This document shows positions 23,067-32,200 of a stretch of DNA of 36,602 nt, in pieces. The notes under the pieces are model-generated. The model was given only the letters and a program-made list of their open reading frames with translations. It did no database searches and had not been told where the DNA came from. The translations under genes were made by a program, and so were the position numbers. Position 1 is the first letter of the stretch. The number at the start of each line of letters is the position of its first letter. The stretch comes from an uncultured Cocleimonas sp. (GTDB lineage Bacteria > Pseudomonadota > Gammaproteobacteria > Thiotrichales > Thiotrichaceae). The stretch lies in the NCBI GenBank assembly GCA_937929875.1, contig CALFUP010000057.1, forward strand, positions 1 through 36,602, given 5' to 3'.

Positions 23067-24371
23067 ATGAGTAAAAACCTTAATATTGGCTTGTTCTCTA
23101 TTATCTTACTCTCTATTTTGTTGTGCTTACCTCTGGCGTCTTATGCTGATAACTCTCCCGCACAGCAAAACAAACTACAGAAAAAAATATCTAAAGCGGA
23201 TTCAAAGCTTAAAAGTTCTCGTTCAAAATCGAATAAACTCGGTAAAAATGTTCGCATCGCCGAAGACAAGCTGAATGATATTTCTAAAAAGCTCTTTAAA
23301 ACTGAAGATCAAATCAATCGTTTAACCACCAAATTATCCAAATCCAATAAAGAACGCGGAAAATTATTAGTTAAAACGAATCAACAAAAAGATGCTTTGG
23401 CACAACAAATGCAGGCTTTATATACTGCAGGTAAGCAATCTCATTTGCGCTTGTTATTAAAGCAAGATGATCCATCTGATATTAGTCGTACGGTTAAGTA
23501 TTTTGAATACATGAACCAACATAGGCTTAAGCGCATTGGTTTAATTAAAACCCGTTTGGATAAAATCGAAACTATCCAAAATCAGATCAATGAAGACTCA
23601 AAAACCTTAACAATCCTGCAAGAAAAGCAACGCGGGCGTAAGTCTTTATTAAAAAAAGCGGTTAAAAATAAAGAAAGAGCACACAGAAACCAAAAAAAGG
23701 TTGTTTATACACAAGAGCAACAGCTCGCTAAATTGCGAAAAGAGGAGTCACGCTTACAGGGAGTGATTCAACGTCTTGCTAAAAAACGACAACAGGAAGA
23801 AGTTAAACGTAAACAAGCTTTAGCTAGAGCAAAAGCACAAGATGCTAAAGAAGCACAACAGCGTAAAAAGCAGAGCCAACAAGCGAGTAAAAAGGCAAAA
23901 CCGACAGTTAAAAAATCTGTTGCAAAAGCTAAACAGAAAAAAACCGTTGCAGCAGTACAAAGACGATATGTTCCTAACAAGCCATTCTCTACCTTACGTC
24001 GCAAGCTTTCTTGGCCAGTAAGAGGTAAGTTAACTCAAAAATTTGGTAGCTCACGAAATAGTAAGCAGCGCTGGAAAGGTGTCATTATTTCTGCGGCAGC
24101 AGGCACTCGTGTACATGCCATTGCGCGTGGCAAAGTAGAATTCAGTGGTCGTTTGCGCGGCTATGGCTATTTGGTCATTATCCGCCATGACAAAAACTAC
24201 CGAAGTCTTTACGCCTACAATCGCGCTGTTTACAAAAAAGAGGGCCAAGTAGTTAAAGCTGGTGAAGTCATTGCCGCTGTCGGCAGTTCTGGCAGCCAAT
24301 CAAACTCGGGCTTATATTTTGAAATTCGCAAGGGGACTGCACCTCAAAATCCTAAAAGATGGATCCGTTAG
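23067..24371 (+). CDS. envC: EnvC-like murein hydrolase activator (degenerate LytM)
   Basis: A 434-residue periplasmic protein from the preferred start: signal peptide (about residues 1-27, core IGLFSIILLSILLCLPLA, ending SYA), a long coiled coil rich in Lys/Gln (about 35-310) and a C-terminal M23/LytM domain (about 330-434). EnvC activates the cell-separation amidases AmiA/AmiB at the division site. The LytM zinc ligands are missing: the HxGxD position reads WKGVII, and the final HxH region reads GLYFEIR. This is as expected for an activator rather than an enzyme. The frame is open back to a TTG at 22956, but only the ATG at 23067 (or 23034) gives a normal signal peptide. The gpmI gene that often precedes envC is absent. 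Confidence 0.88.
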   Translation: MSKNLNIGLFSIILLSILLCLPLASYADNSPAQQNKLQKKISKADSKLKSSRSKSNKLGKNVRIAEDKLNDISKKLFKTEDQINRLTTKLSKSNKERGKLLVKTNQQKDALAQQMQALYTAGKQSHLRLLLKQDDPSDISRTVKYFEYMNQHRLKRIGLIKTRLDKIETIQNQINEDSKTLTILQEKQRGRKSLLKKAVKNKERAHRNQKKVVYTQEQQLAKLRKEESRLQGVIQRLAKKRQQEEVKRKQALARAKAQDAKEAQQRKKQSQQASKKAKPTVKKSVAKAKQKKTVAAVQRRYVPNKPFSTLRRKLSWPVRGKLTQKFGSSRNSKQRWKGVIISAAAGTRVHAIARGKVEFSGRLRGYGYLVIIRHDKNYRSLYAYNRAVYKKEGQVVKAGEVIAAVGSSGSQSNSGLYFEIRKGTAPQNPKRWIR

Positions 24372-24481
24372 GTTCATTAGAAACCAAGACCAAAGCAATT
24401 ATGATTAGTAATTCTGAATAACATTTATATTGCTTTTACGTTACTATCGAGTGACTTTTTAAAAAGGGAATTAGAAAGAGT

Positions 24482-25858
24482 ATGTCTAATAGAAGATCCA
24501 TCTTTTCAGGTGTTTTAGCTGGTGTGGTATTAGGTTTAATCGCCACAGTTAGTTTAGATGTCTTTGCTCTTAAGCCAAACAAAAGCACTCTGCCACTATC
24601 CCAACTAAAAAAATTCTCTGAAGTTTATGCGCGTATCAAAAACGATTACGTGGAAACGGTGGATGATAAAAAATTGATGACTGATGCCATTAGCGGCATG
24701 TTAAAAGGTCTAGACCCACACTCAGATTACCTAGATGAAGATAGCTTTAAACAACTTCGTGAAGGAACCTCGGGCGAATTTGGAGGTTTGGGTATTGAAG
24801 TCAGCCAAGAAAATGGCTTTATCAAAGTGATTGCTCCGATAGACGATACGCCCGCAAAAAAGTCGGGAGTTAAATCGGGTGATTTAATTATTCGCTTAGA
24901 TGACAAATCCGTAAAAGATATGAGTTTAAGTGACGCTGTAAAAATGATGCGTGGCAAACCCGGTGAGCCAATTGAATTAGTGATTACACGTGATGGCAGA
25001 ACGGCCCCCCTTAAAATAAAAATTATAAGAGCAATAATAAAAGTAAAAAGCGTTAAACAGCGCATGTTAGAAAAAGACTATGCTTATTTACGCATCTCTA
25101 GTTTTCAGAGTAAAACCAGTGCCAGCACTCGTGAAGCTATCGCAACACTCAAGAAAGAAAATAAATCAACCATTAAAGGCTTGGTATTAGATCTGCGCGA
25201 TAATCCTGGTGGCGTTTTAACAGGAGCTGTTGAAGTATCAGATGTATTTCTAACTAGTGGCAATATCGTTTATACCGAAGGTCGAGTGGAAGACGCCGTA
25301 ATGAGTTATGACGCCACACCAGATGATTTACTGGAAGGTGCACCATTAGTGGTATTGGTTAACCAAGGATCTGCATCAGCCTCTGAAATTGTGGCAGGCG
25401 CATTGCAAGATCACAAACGTGCACTTGTTCTGGGTGTGAAAACATTTGGTAAAGGCTCTGTTCAAACGGTTTTGCCCTTAGATGAAACTACGGGCCTTAA
25501 ACTAACCACGGCGAGATATTTCACGCCGTCAGGTCGCTCCATTCAAGCCAAAGGCATAGAGCCTGACATTATCGTTGAAGATCTACAATTTAAGTCCAAA
25601 GGTGAATCTAAGGATGATATTGCTGCACTATCAGAAGCTGACTTGAGTGGACACTTGAGTAATCCGAATGGAGAAAGTAAGAAAGAGAGTAAAAACAAAG
25701 GTAATGTTGAGCCAGATAAATCAGATGATAGTGCTTCAATAGATAAAATAGGCTCAAGTAAAAAGAGCTTAGCTGAAGAAGATTATCAACTTTACGAAGC
25801 ACTCAATATTCTCAAAAGCATGAACTTGGTTCGACTGATGAATCTGAAGAAAGGCTGA
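24482..25858 (+). CDS. ctpA: C-terminal processing peptidase (S41 family)
   Basis: A 458-residue carboxyl-terminal processing protease of the periplasm, with an N-terminal signal or anchor segment (about residues 8-29). The PDZ domain covers about 100-180 (GGLGIEVSQENGFIKV...) and the S41 core about 195-380. The catalytic serine is S299 in GSASASE and the lysine is K324 in TFGKGSVQ, at the canonical 25-residue spacing. A hydrophilic, Ser/Lys/Asp-rich linker (about 385-430) precedes a short C-terminal helix. These enzymes degrade tail-exposed substrates and regulate peptidoglycan hydrolases. In many Gammaproteobacteria the gene follows envC, as here, 110 bases apart. The stop codon lies inside the terminator stem. 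Confidence 0.94.
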   Translation: MSNRRSIFSGVLAGVVLGLIATVSLDVFALKPNKSTLPLSQLKKFSEVYARIKNDYVETVDDKKLMTDAISGMLKGLDPHSDYLDEDSFKQLREGTSGEFGGLGIEVSQENGFIKVIAPIDDTPAKKSGVKSGDLIIRLDDKSVKDMSLSDAVKMMRGKPGEPIELVITRDGRTAPLKIKIIRAIIKVKSVKQRMLEKDYAYLRISSFQSKTSASTREAIATLKKENKSTIKGLVLDLRDNPGGVLTGAVEVSDVFLTSGNIVYTEGRVEDAVMSYDATPDDLLEGAPLVVLVNQGSASASEIVAGALQDHKRALVLGVKTFGKGSVQTVLPLDETTGLKLTTARYFTPSGRSIQAKGIEPDIIVEDLQFKSKGESKDDIAALSEADLSGHLSNPNGESKKESKNKGNVEPDKSDDSASIDKIGSSKKSLAEEDYQLYEALNILKSMNLVRLMNLKKG

Positions 25859-25875
25859 TTATTACAGCCTTTTTA
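25850..25875 (+). terminator. Intrinsic terminator of ctpA
   Basis: AAAGGCTG, 7-base loop, CAGCCTTT followed by a T run (T70-T74 of the block). The perfect 8-bp stem overlaps the ctpA stop codon. This is the clearest rho-independent terminator in the window. Confidence 0.85.
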
Positions 25876-25884
25876 AGCTATAAA

Positions 25885-25905
25885 TGACACCCCCCCACTT
25901 TTTGA
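25885..25905 (+). repeat. Dispersed intergenic repeat, copy 8 (co-directional plus gap)
   Basis: TGACA + C7 + ACTTTTTGA, preceded by TAAA, 10 bases after the ctpA terminator and upstream of the argS promoter. The following AACGTTTTT also follows copy 6. Confidence 0.93.
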
Positions 25906-25949
25906 ACGTTTTTATTACTATTTAAAACGCAATTCAGTCTAAACATCGG

Positions 25950-25977
25950 TTAACACCACTCTATTTTACGGTAGAAT
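25950..25977 (+). promoter_or_regulatory. argS promoter, possibly leaderless
   Basis: TTAACA and TAGAAT are separated by 16 bases, a good sigma-70 match. The -10 box ends 8 bases before the argS ATG and there is no Shine-Dalgarno sequence, so the transcript would start within about 2 bases of the ATG. Confidence 0.55.
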
Positions 25978-25985
25978 CTCCGCCC

Positions 25986-27722
25986 ATGAATATACGCACT
26001 CAACTAGATACAATTATCACTCAAGCTTTAGCAAATGTTGGCGCTAATGAAGCTCCAGCTGTTGTTAAAACATCTGCCCGACCTGAATTTGGCGACTATC
26101 AAGCCAACGGTATTATGGGTGCGGCTAAAAAGCTGAAAATGAATCCTCGCGAGCTCGCCACTAAAGTTGTCGCTGAGTTAGAAAATAATAGCGAAATTAG
26201 CCTTCTTGTTGAGAAATATGAAATTGCTGGCCCAGGCTTCATTAATATTCATCTGAAGAACAACTGGTTAGCAGATCAGGTAGAGCAAACCCTCAATAGC
26301 GATAATCTAGCTGTCAAGAAATCAAGCACACCTGAAACGGTTGTAATCGATTATTCAGCCCCCAATCTTGCCAAAGAAATGCATGTAGGTCATTTGCGTT
26401 CAACTATTATTGGCGATGCTATCTCAAGAGTTTTAGAGTTCTTAGGGCACAAGGTTATTCGCCAAAACCATGTAGGTGATTGGGGAACTCAGTTTGGCAT
26501 GTTGCTCACTTATATGGGTGAGTTAAAGAAAGAAAACGCTGAACTAGAGATGCAACTATCCGATCTAGAAAAGTTCTATCAAGCTGCAAAAATTCGTTTT
26601 GATGAAGATGAGGCTTTTGCCACACAAGCGCGTGAAAACGTAGTTAAACTGCAAGCGGGAGATGCTGAATTCCTAAAGCTTTGGCAACAGTTTATTGATA
26701 CGTCATTGAATCACTGTGATGAAATTTATCAAATACTCAACGTCAAACTAAAACGCGAAGATGTTGCGCCTGAAAGCCAATATAACGACGACCTTGCCAG
26801 TGTCATTACTGACTTAGACAAAGCAGGATTACTCAGTGAAGACCAAGGTGCGCAATGCGTATTTTTAGATGAATTTAAAGGCAAGGACGATTCGATCATT
26901 CCGATGATTGTACAAAAGTCCGATGGTGGTTATTTATATGCAACGACCGATCTTGCTGCACTTCGCTATCGTCATAATCAATTAGGTATGACACGTGGCT
27001 TATATTTAGTTGATGCACGTCAAAGCTTGCATCTCAAACAAGTCTACGTCGTTGGCAAAAAAGCGGGATTTTTACCTGAAACAACCAGCCTAGAGCATAT
27101 GGCTTTTGGCACCATGATGGGTAAAGACGGCACGCCATTTAAGACTCGTACTGGAGGCACGGTGAAATTGATTGATTTACTCAATGAAGCCAAACTACGC
27201 GCCTTTGATTTAGTCACATCGAAAAACCCTGATCTTGATGAAGCAAGCCGCAGAGAAATCGCAAACACCGTAGGAATCGGTGCTGTTAAATACGCTGACT
27301 TAAGCAAAAACCGTACGTCAGATTATATTTTCAACTGGGATACCATGCTAAGTTTTGAAGGTAATACTGCGCCCTACTTGCAATACGCTTATGCCAGAAT
27401 ACAAAGTATTTTCAGAAAAGCAGGCGAGATAAACAGCGGCGCAGAAATAGTATTACAAGAACCGGCAGAGCGCTTGCTAGCAACCAAATTACTACAATTC
27501 TCTGAAGCAGTAGATGTTGTTGCCAAAGATGGTACGCCTAACTTCTTATGTAATTATTTGTTTGAATTATCAGGCAACTTCATGAGTTTTTATGAAGCCT
27601 GCCCGATTATGAAAGCAGATGAAGCAACTAAACAGAGCCGATTAAAATTGGCGCAACTCACAGCAAACACCTTGAAGACGGGATTAGATTTATTGGGAAT
27701 TGACGTAATGGAAAGGATGTAG
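25986..27722 (+). CDS. argS: Arginyl-tRNA synthetase
   Basis: A 578-residue class I aminoacyl-tRNA synthetase that charges tRNA-Arg. The additional N-terminal domain specific to ArgRS covers about residues 1-110. The HIGH signature reads HVGH (133-136) inside SAPNLAKEMHVGHLRSTIIGD. The KMSKS loop is replaced by the ArgRS-type GKDGTPFKTRTGG (about 380-392), and the anticodon-binding DALR domain forms the C-terminus ending in GIDVMERM. The length is standard. It appears to be monocistronic; the ATG lacks a ribosome site and follows the -10 box very closely. Confidence 0.97.
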   Translation: MNIRTQLDTIITQALANVGANEAPAVVKTSARPEFGDYQANGIMGAAKKLKMNPRELATKVVAELENNSEISLLVEKYEIAGPGFINIHLKNNWLADQVEQTLNSDNLAVKKSSTPETVVIDYSAPNLAKEMHVGHLRSTIIGDAISRVLEFLGHKVIRQNHVGDWGTQFGMLLTYMGELKKENAELEMQLSDLEKFYQAAKIRFDEDEAFATQARENVVKLQAGDAEFLKLWQQFIDTSLNHCDEIYQILNVKLKREDVAPESQYNDDLASVITDLDKAGLLSEDQGAQCVFLDEFKGKDDSIIPMIVQKSDGGYLYATTDLAALRYRHNQLGMTRGLYLVDARQSLHLKQVYVVGKKAGFLPETTSLEHMAFGTMMGKDGTPFKTRTGGTVKLIDLLNEAKLRAFDLVTSKNPDLDEASRREIANTVGIGAVKYADLSKNRTSDYIFNWDTMLSFEGNTAPYLQYAYARIQSIFRKAGEINSGAEIVLQEPAERLLATKLLQFSEAVDVVAKDGTPNFLCNYLFELSGNFMSFYEACPIMKADEATKQSRLKLAQLTANTLKTGLDLLGIDVMERM

Positions 27723-27791
27723 AAGGGCATTTTGATTAATAGAATGACAGTTCTGTTGATCACTTCTACGAAGCTTCGTCGGAGTATGAAA

Positions 27792-27812
27792 ACACACCCC
27801 CCTACTTTTTGA
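27792..27812 (+). repeat. Dispersed intergenic repeat, copy 9 (convergent gap)
   Basis: ACACA + C6 + T + ACTTTTTGA; the first two bases deviate from TGACA. It lies between argS and the convergent isochorismatase-family gene. A palindrome ACGAAGCTTCGT is at 27768-27779, just before it. Confidence 0.88.
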
Positions 27813-27820
27813 CCATTTAG

Positions 27821-27849
27821 TTAAGGAACCTCTGATTAAGTCGCTTATA
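27821..27849 (+). repeat. Secondary shared block next to repeat copy 9
   Basis: TTAAGGAA-CC-TCTGATTA-A-GTCG and a short AT stretch, 8 bases after copy 9. It matches the block at 7283-7310 beside copy 2. No other copy of the main repeat has it. Confidence 0.6.
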
Positions 27850-27888
27850 TTTAAACTCAGAATAAAACATAGTACTTAGAAAATTATT

Positions 27889-28428
27889 CTAAACAGAGAA
27901 ATCTAGCTCTGTGCTTTCTACGGTTGTTACGACAGGCCCAAAGCTTGTTATATTAGTTAGCATCACATTATGATGAGCAATTACCTGCTGTGGTGATAAT
28001 GCGCTATTTCCCGCAGATGTATGTGCATCGGAAACCAATGTAACTGGAAAACCCAGTGACAGTGCTTTTCGAATAGTCGTATCAACACAGAACTCAGTGT
28101 GCATTCCACAAACGACTATTTCTGTAACATTATGTTGCTTCAGAATCTCTAATAAATCAGTACGTAAAAAAGAATCAGGTGTTGTTTTTCGCACATACAA
28201 ATCATTGGGTTCAGCGTCAAGCCCATTAGCTAATTGCCAAGCCTCAGTTTGGTATTCAAGATATCCAGGTTCAGATTCGTGCTGGATAAAAATCACTGCT
28301 ACCCCAGATTCACGTGCCTTGAGTGTTACTGAGTTGATTCTTCCAATTGTTCCAGAACAATCATAGGCTTCACCTGCCCCCTCACATAAACCTTGTTGAA
28401 CATCGATAATTAATACTGCTGTTGTCAT
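27889..28428 (-). CDS. Isochorismatase-family cysteine hydrolase
   Basis: A 179-residue cysteine hydrolase of the isochorismatase/nicotinamidase superfamily. The catalytic triad is visible as D9 (LIIDVQ), K81 (VRKTTPDSF) and C114 (MHTEFCVDTTIR). The cis-peptide region before the nucleophile, VVCGMHTEFCV, is typical. Members hydrolyse isochorismate, nicotinamide, carbamoyl compounds or similar small amides; the sequence does not settle which. The short length without a carrier-protein domain argues against siderophore-type EntB, and no siderophore genes are nearby. It is convergent with argS and has a repeat copy on each side. Confidence 0.9.
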   Translation of the reverse strand: MTTAVLIIDVQQGLCEGAGEAYDCSGTIGRINSVTLKARESGVAVIFIQHESEPGYLEYQTEAWQLANGLDAEPNDLYVRKTTPDSFLRTDLLEILKQHNVTEIVVCGMHTEFCVDTTIRKALSLGFPVTLVSDAHTSAGNSALSPQQVIAHHNVMLTNITSFGPVVTTVESTELDFSV

Positions 28429-28488
28429 TTATTTTACCTTTTGGGTTTTAATTACAATCATGATGTAAAACTAAATCAATATGGAAAA

Positions 28489-28509
28489 TGACACCCCCCA
28501 CCTTTTTGA
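28489..28509 (+). repeat. Dispersed intergenic repeat, copy 10 (co-directional minus gap)
   Basis: TGACA + C6 + ACC + TTTTTGA preceded by GAAAA, identical in its core to copy 5. It is between the isochorismatase-family and GNAT genes. Confidence 0.92.
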
Positions 28510-28581
28510 TAATTTAATCGTAGCCAGTAACGCTTTATCTAGTAACTTCCAATTCATTGAAATCAATGAATATTAAGTTCC

Positions 28582-29049
28582 TTATAAGAACAATTTAAAC
28601 CCTTCATGAGACGCTTCAAATCCCAACGACTCATAAAATCTTATGGCTTCAGTGCGGGTTTTATTAGAAGTAAGTTGCACAATATTACAGTGCTTTTGTT
28701 TCGCCCGTTGAATGGCCCATTTAAATAAATCAGTACCTAATCCTTTGCCACGATGGTCTGGATGAATTCGCACGCCTTCAATTAAACAACGCCATGAACC
28801 TTTATAGGTAAGATAAGGAATATAAGTTAGTTGCAGAATTCCGACTATCGATGCCTTTTCTACATTATCTGAGTCCAAAACAATCAGTTCATTATTTTTA
28901 TCTGCATCGATTACCTCGAAAGCATCGAGATAGTTTTGGTTGATGGGTATAGAGGGATCTTCTCGGCTATTACCCAACTGATCATCGACTAACATTTGGA
29001 TGATTTGCGGTAGATCTTCTTTAGTTGCTTGGCGATAATTGAGTTGCAT
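28582..29049 (-). CDS. GNAT-family N-acetyltransferase
   Basis: A 155-residue acetyltransferase of the GNAT superfamily. Motif A is EGVRIHPDHRGKGLGTDLFKWAI (about residues 93-115), with the acetyl-CoA pyrophosphate loop RGKGLG. Motif B, AIRFYESLGFEASHEGFKLFL, ends the protein. The start is at 29049, preceded by GGCAAGAG. The frame stays open to 29124, but that extension is translated from spacer and from dispersed repeat copy 11 and is not part of the gene. The substrate is unknown; the domain resembles small-molecule acetyltransferases. The gene lies downstream of tamB on the same strand, separated by the repeat. Confidence 0.9.
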   Translation of the reverse strand: MQLNYRQATKEDLPQIIQMLVDDQLGNSREDPSIPINQNYLDAFEVIDADKNNELIVLDSDNVEKASIVGILQLTYIPYLTYKGSWRCLIEGVRIHPDHRGKGLGTDLFKWAIQRAKQKHCNIVQLTSNKTRTEAIRFYESLGFEASHEGFKLFL

Positions 29050-29110
29050 AGTCTCTTGCCTTTTTAATAAGTACTTTATTCGATAATTTCTAGAATAACA
29101 TCCTGAAAAA

Positions 29111-29131
29111 GTACACCCCCCCACTTTTTGA
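29111..29131 (+). repeat. Dispersed intergenic repeat, copy 11 (co-directional minus gap)
   Basis: GTACA + C7 + ACTTTTTGA preceded by AAAAA; the first two bases differ from TGACA. It lies between the tamB stop and the GNAT start, 62 bases upstream of the GNAT ATG. Confidence 0.88.
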
Positions 29132-29205
29132 ATATATTTATATACCTTCGCTTATCAGTAGCAATAAATAGTCATTATTTCTTATAAGCAATCTGGTTCT
29201 TATAA

Positions 29206-32200
29206 TCAGTCCGTTTCTATTTCATATATAAAGTCTAAACCATAGTCCTCTACGGTTGTTTGAGCTTCTAAAGATAAAAATTTGTTTATTTTATATTCAA
29301 TGGCAATTTTTTGCGTTTGCTCAAAAAGCCCAATTAAGTAACGAACATATAAGCGTGATCCTAAGCGTTTTCCCAGCGCAAGCTCACTGCTTTGTAGATC
29401 AGATCCCGTCACGATATTGACGTCATCAAGACCAAATGACGCGCCTATTTTTGAAATAATACTGCCATTTCCAGTAATACCTAAACCTCGGACTGCAGAC
29501 AGCAATAGCGCACTTTCTTGACCAGATGCTGAAGATAAACTATTACCGGTGAGTAAATAACTTAGCGCTTCACTTTCTTCAATGAGTGGATCAGAAAATA
29601 TCTTCGATTGTGTATTCAAGACATTCCCACCTAGATGGATTCCGACTATTTGTTTATCGATGGTTCTCGTCGCTCTGACATCAATGCCTATCAATTTTGG
29701 AGAACCATTGAATATTAATCGTCCATTATCTATTGCTAGATCTTGCCCATAAGCCTGAAATTGACCATCTTGAACACGTAATGAGCCATTAGCTGTGATT
29801 TCGTTTCGATTGTGACCTATTCTAATATCACCAGAAAGCTTTGCCTGTAAATCGAATGCATCCATTTTAACCTTGTCCCCCAACTGAATAAGAACATTAG
29901 GCCTGATTCTTACTGCGGTAACTTTCTCACCTGCCTTTGTTTCACCAATCACGAAGGTATCGTCTGATTCGTTTATACTTGTCTCAGGTATCGCTTTTAA
30001 ACGAATATCAGCTTCAGGAATAACAATTTTGCCATCAATTTTAACGATGCTTGGGGTTAAGTTGATACTAATGTCTGGCGACATGAACGCGCGTACTTCA
30101 TTACTATTCATAAACAGAATGTTTTTTCCGCTAATTTTTACATTTGCCTGCCACTTAGCAATATCCTTTAAATTCATATCTCCCGAGACGTTCAAGACTC
30201 CTTTTCCCATCAACATTTTTCCATTAATGATGGCTTTATTTGATTCATTTGCTTGGACTGTTAGGTTGATATTCGTTATTTCGGTTCCTGCTTCTGGCAA
30301 TCTTAGGTAGCCATCGACAAGTTTTGCTCGTCCTTTAATTTGAGGCTTTGTTAATAGACCTGTGAAGGTTAATTGGCTGTTTAAAGCACCTCGTAAACCA
30401 CGAGTACGCGGCACTAGATGTTGTGCAAAGTTGATATTTGGAACATCGAAATTGGCTACACCGTCTATAGTATGTTTGCCGTTTTCAGGAGATAGCTTAA
30501 TTTTTGCTTTACTGTTTAAGCTACCTTTACCAATAATATGTGCCTTGGCTTCAGCATTAACTGTTCTGTTGTTTATTGTGGCTGAAATCTCAGCATCTTC
30601 ATAACTAAAGGACTCTTCTTCTCCATCAGCATTTAAGAATGAAAAAGAGCTTTTAGGTAATCTAAATTTAATATTCCCTGTAGGTTTACCACCATTCTGT
30701 TTAATGTCATAGCTACCCTCTATATCACCATTTAGAGTCACCCCTTCGGGTAAGAACGGCTTAAGAAGTTTCAAAGGTGTTTTTTGTAAGGTGCCTTTCG
30801 CCTTTAAGCCTTCCGCTTTAGCATAACTAGCTGTTGAACATGAAACGGTTTTTTCGCTTTGGATACAGAAACTATCCGCACTAAAACTTTCCTTAGACAA
30901 GGATATCTTTGAAGGCTTCTGTAATTTCCAATCACCCGCTTGTGTATCGGCTAGCCTCAAAGTATTTAAAATGCCTGTCCAACGTTGGTTTTGCCAACCA
31001 CCGTTTGCTTTGACATTTAATTTTCCTTCACTATGTTCGACGGATGCTAAAACAACATGATTTTCAATGGTGCCATTTAATTCAGCTTTCGCCGAATCAA
31101 TTTCCTGATCTTCACTTTTGAGTTTACTTAAATCAGCCTTAATCTTGTAAAAACCATTATTTGTGCTTGCCGTTAGGTCACCAGAACGTAATGAGAAATT
31201 TTGGTACTTGAGGTTCTTAGCAGTACCTTTTGCATCAATAATCGGTTTTTCTATGGTTCCTTGGAGTTTTCCTTTGACTATTAGGCTACCTGCTAAATCT
31301 GGCATTATTTGCCCGAGATTTTTACCATCTATATCCCAAGTAAGATCAAAAGGACTACTCGCCCTTCCTGTAATCAAAAAATTGTTATTACCCACTTGGG
31401 TGTTTAATCGCTTAATAATCGGAACGTTTTCTACAATTTGTACTTCACCTTGTAACTTTACATCTCCACTGTTGAAACGCTGTTGCTTAAACGAAAGATT
31501 AGCACCCAATAAATTGGTAATGATGGTAGGAGAATTATAAGGGCCTTTTATGCTTCCCGTTCCAGTAACACGACCAGTAATATCAGGTGAAACTTCGGAT
31601 AGCTTTTGAGCATTAACTTGGAGCGCTAAATCCAGAGGGTCACTGGCTAAACCAGTAAGATTGACACTGTTTGTACCGCTCTTAGCTAGCAGTGATTTTA
31701 TTTGAATAAGCTTGTCATCAAGCCCTATTTCACCTACTAAGCTTATTGCTTCCTCACCTTGCTTAATATCATTGTAAACTAGTTTATTGGCATTAATTTC
31801 AAAAGTAGTTGATGGCTTCTTCAAAGTGCCTTTAAAAACACCACCGCCCTTTATACTACCAGCAATCAAAGGAGTGATTTGCTCAAGCTTTCTTGCATCG
31901 ATATTCCAAACTAAATCGAAAGGCTCAGTTGCTTTGCCCTTAACTTGGACTAGATTTTCTCCTGTTTTAGCTATGATGTTTTTTATATTTAATTCACCGT
32001 CTTCTAAACCTACATCTGTTTCCAGGAATATCGTTTCCTTACTCTGTTTAATCTCCCCATATGCTAGATTTTTTAAACTTAATTTTGAAACGACTTGAGG
32101 TGCTTTATATTCTCCTTTAATAATCGCAGATCCTTTAATTTTACCTCCAAGCTCAGGTAAAATTTGCTTTAGGTTCTCGGCATTAATACTAACTTCCAGA

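Noticed and set aside
25003-25015. C run in ctpA as a repeat copy
   Set aside because: It lacks both flanking boxes and is ordinary coding sequence.
28582-29124. Longer GNAT protein starting at 29124
   Set aside because: The extra 25 residues are translated from the spacer and from repeat copy 11; GNAT homology and a ribosome site begin at 29049.
1652-29131. The recurring C-rich motif as a CRISPR array
   Set aside because: Copies are 0.6 to 6.5 kb apart with genes between them, not separated by uniform spacers, and no cas gene is present.
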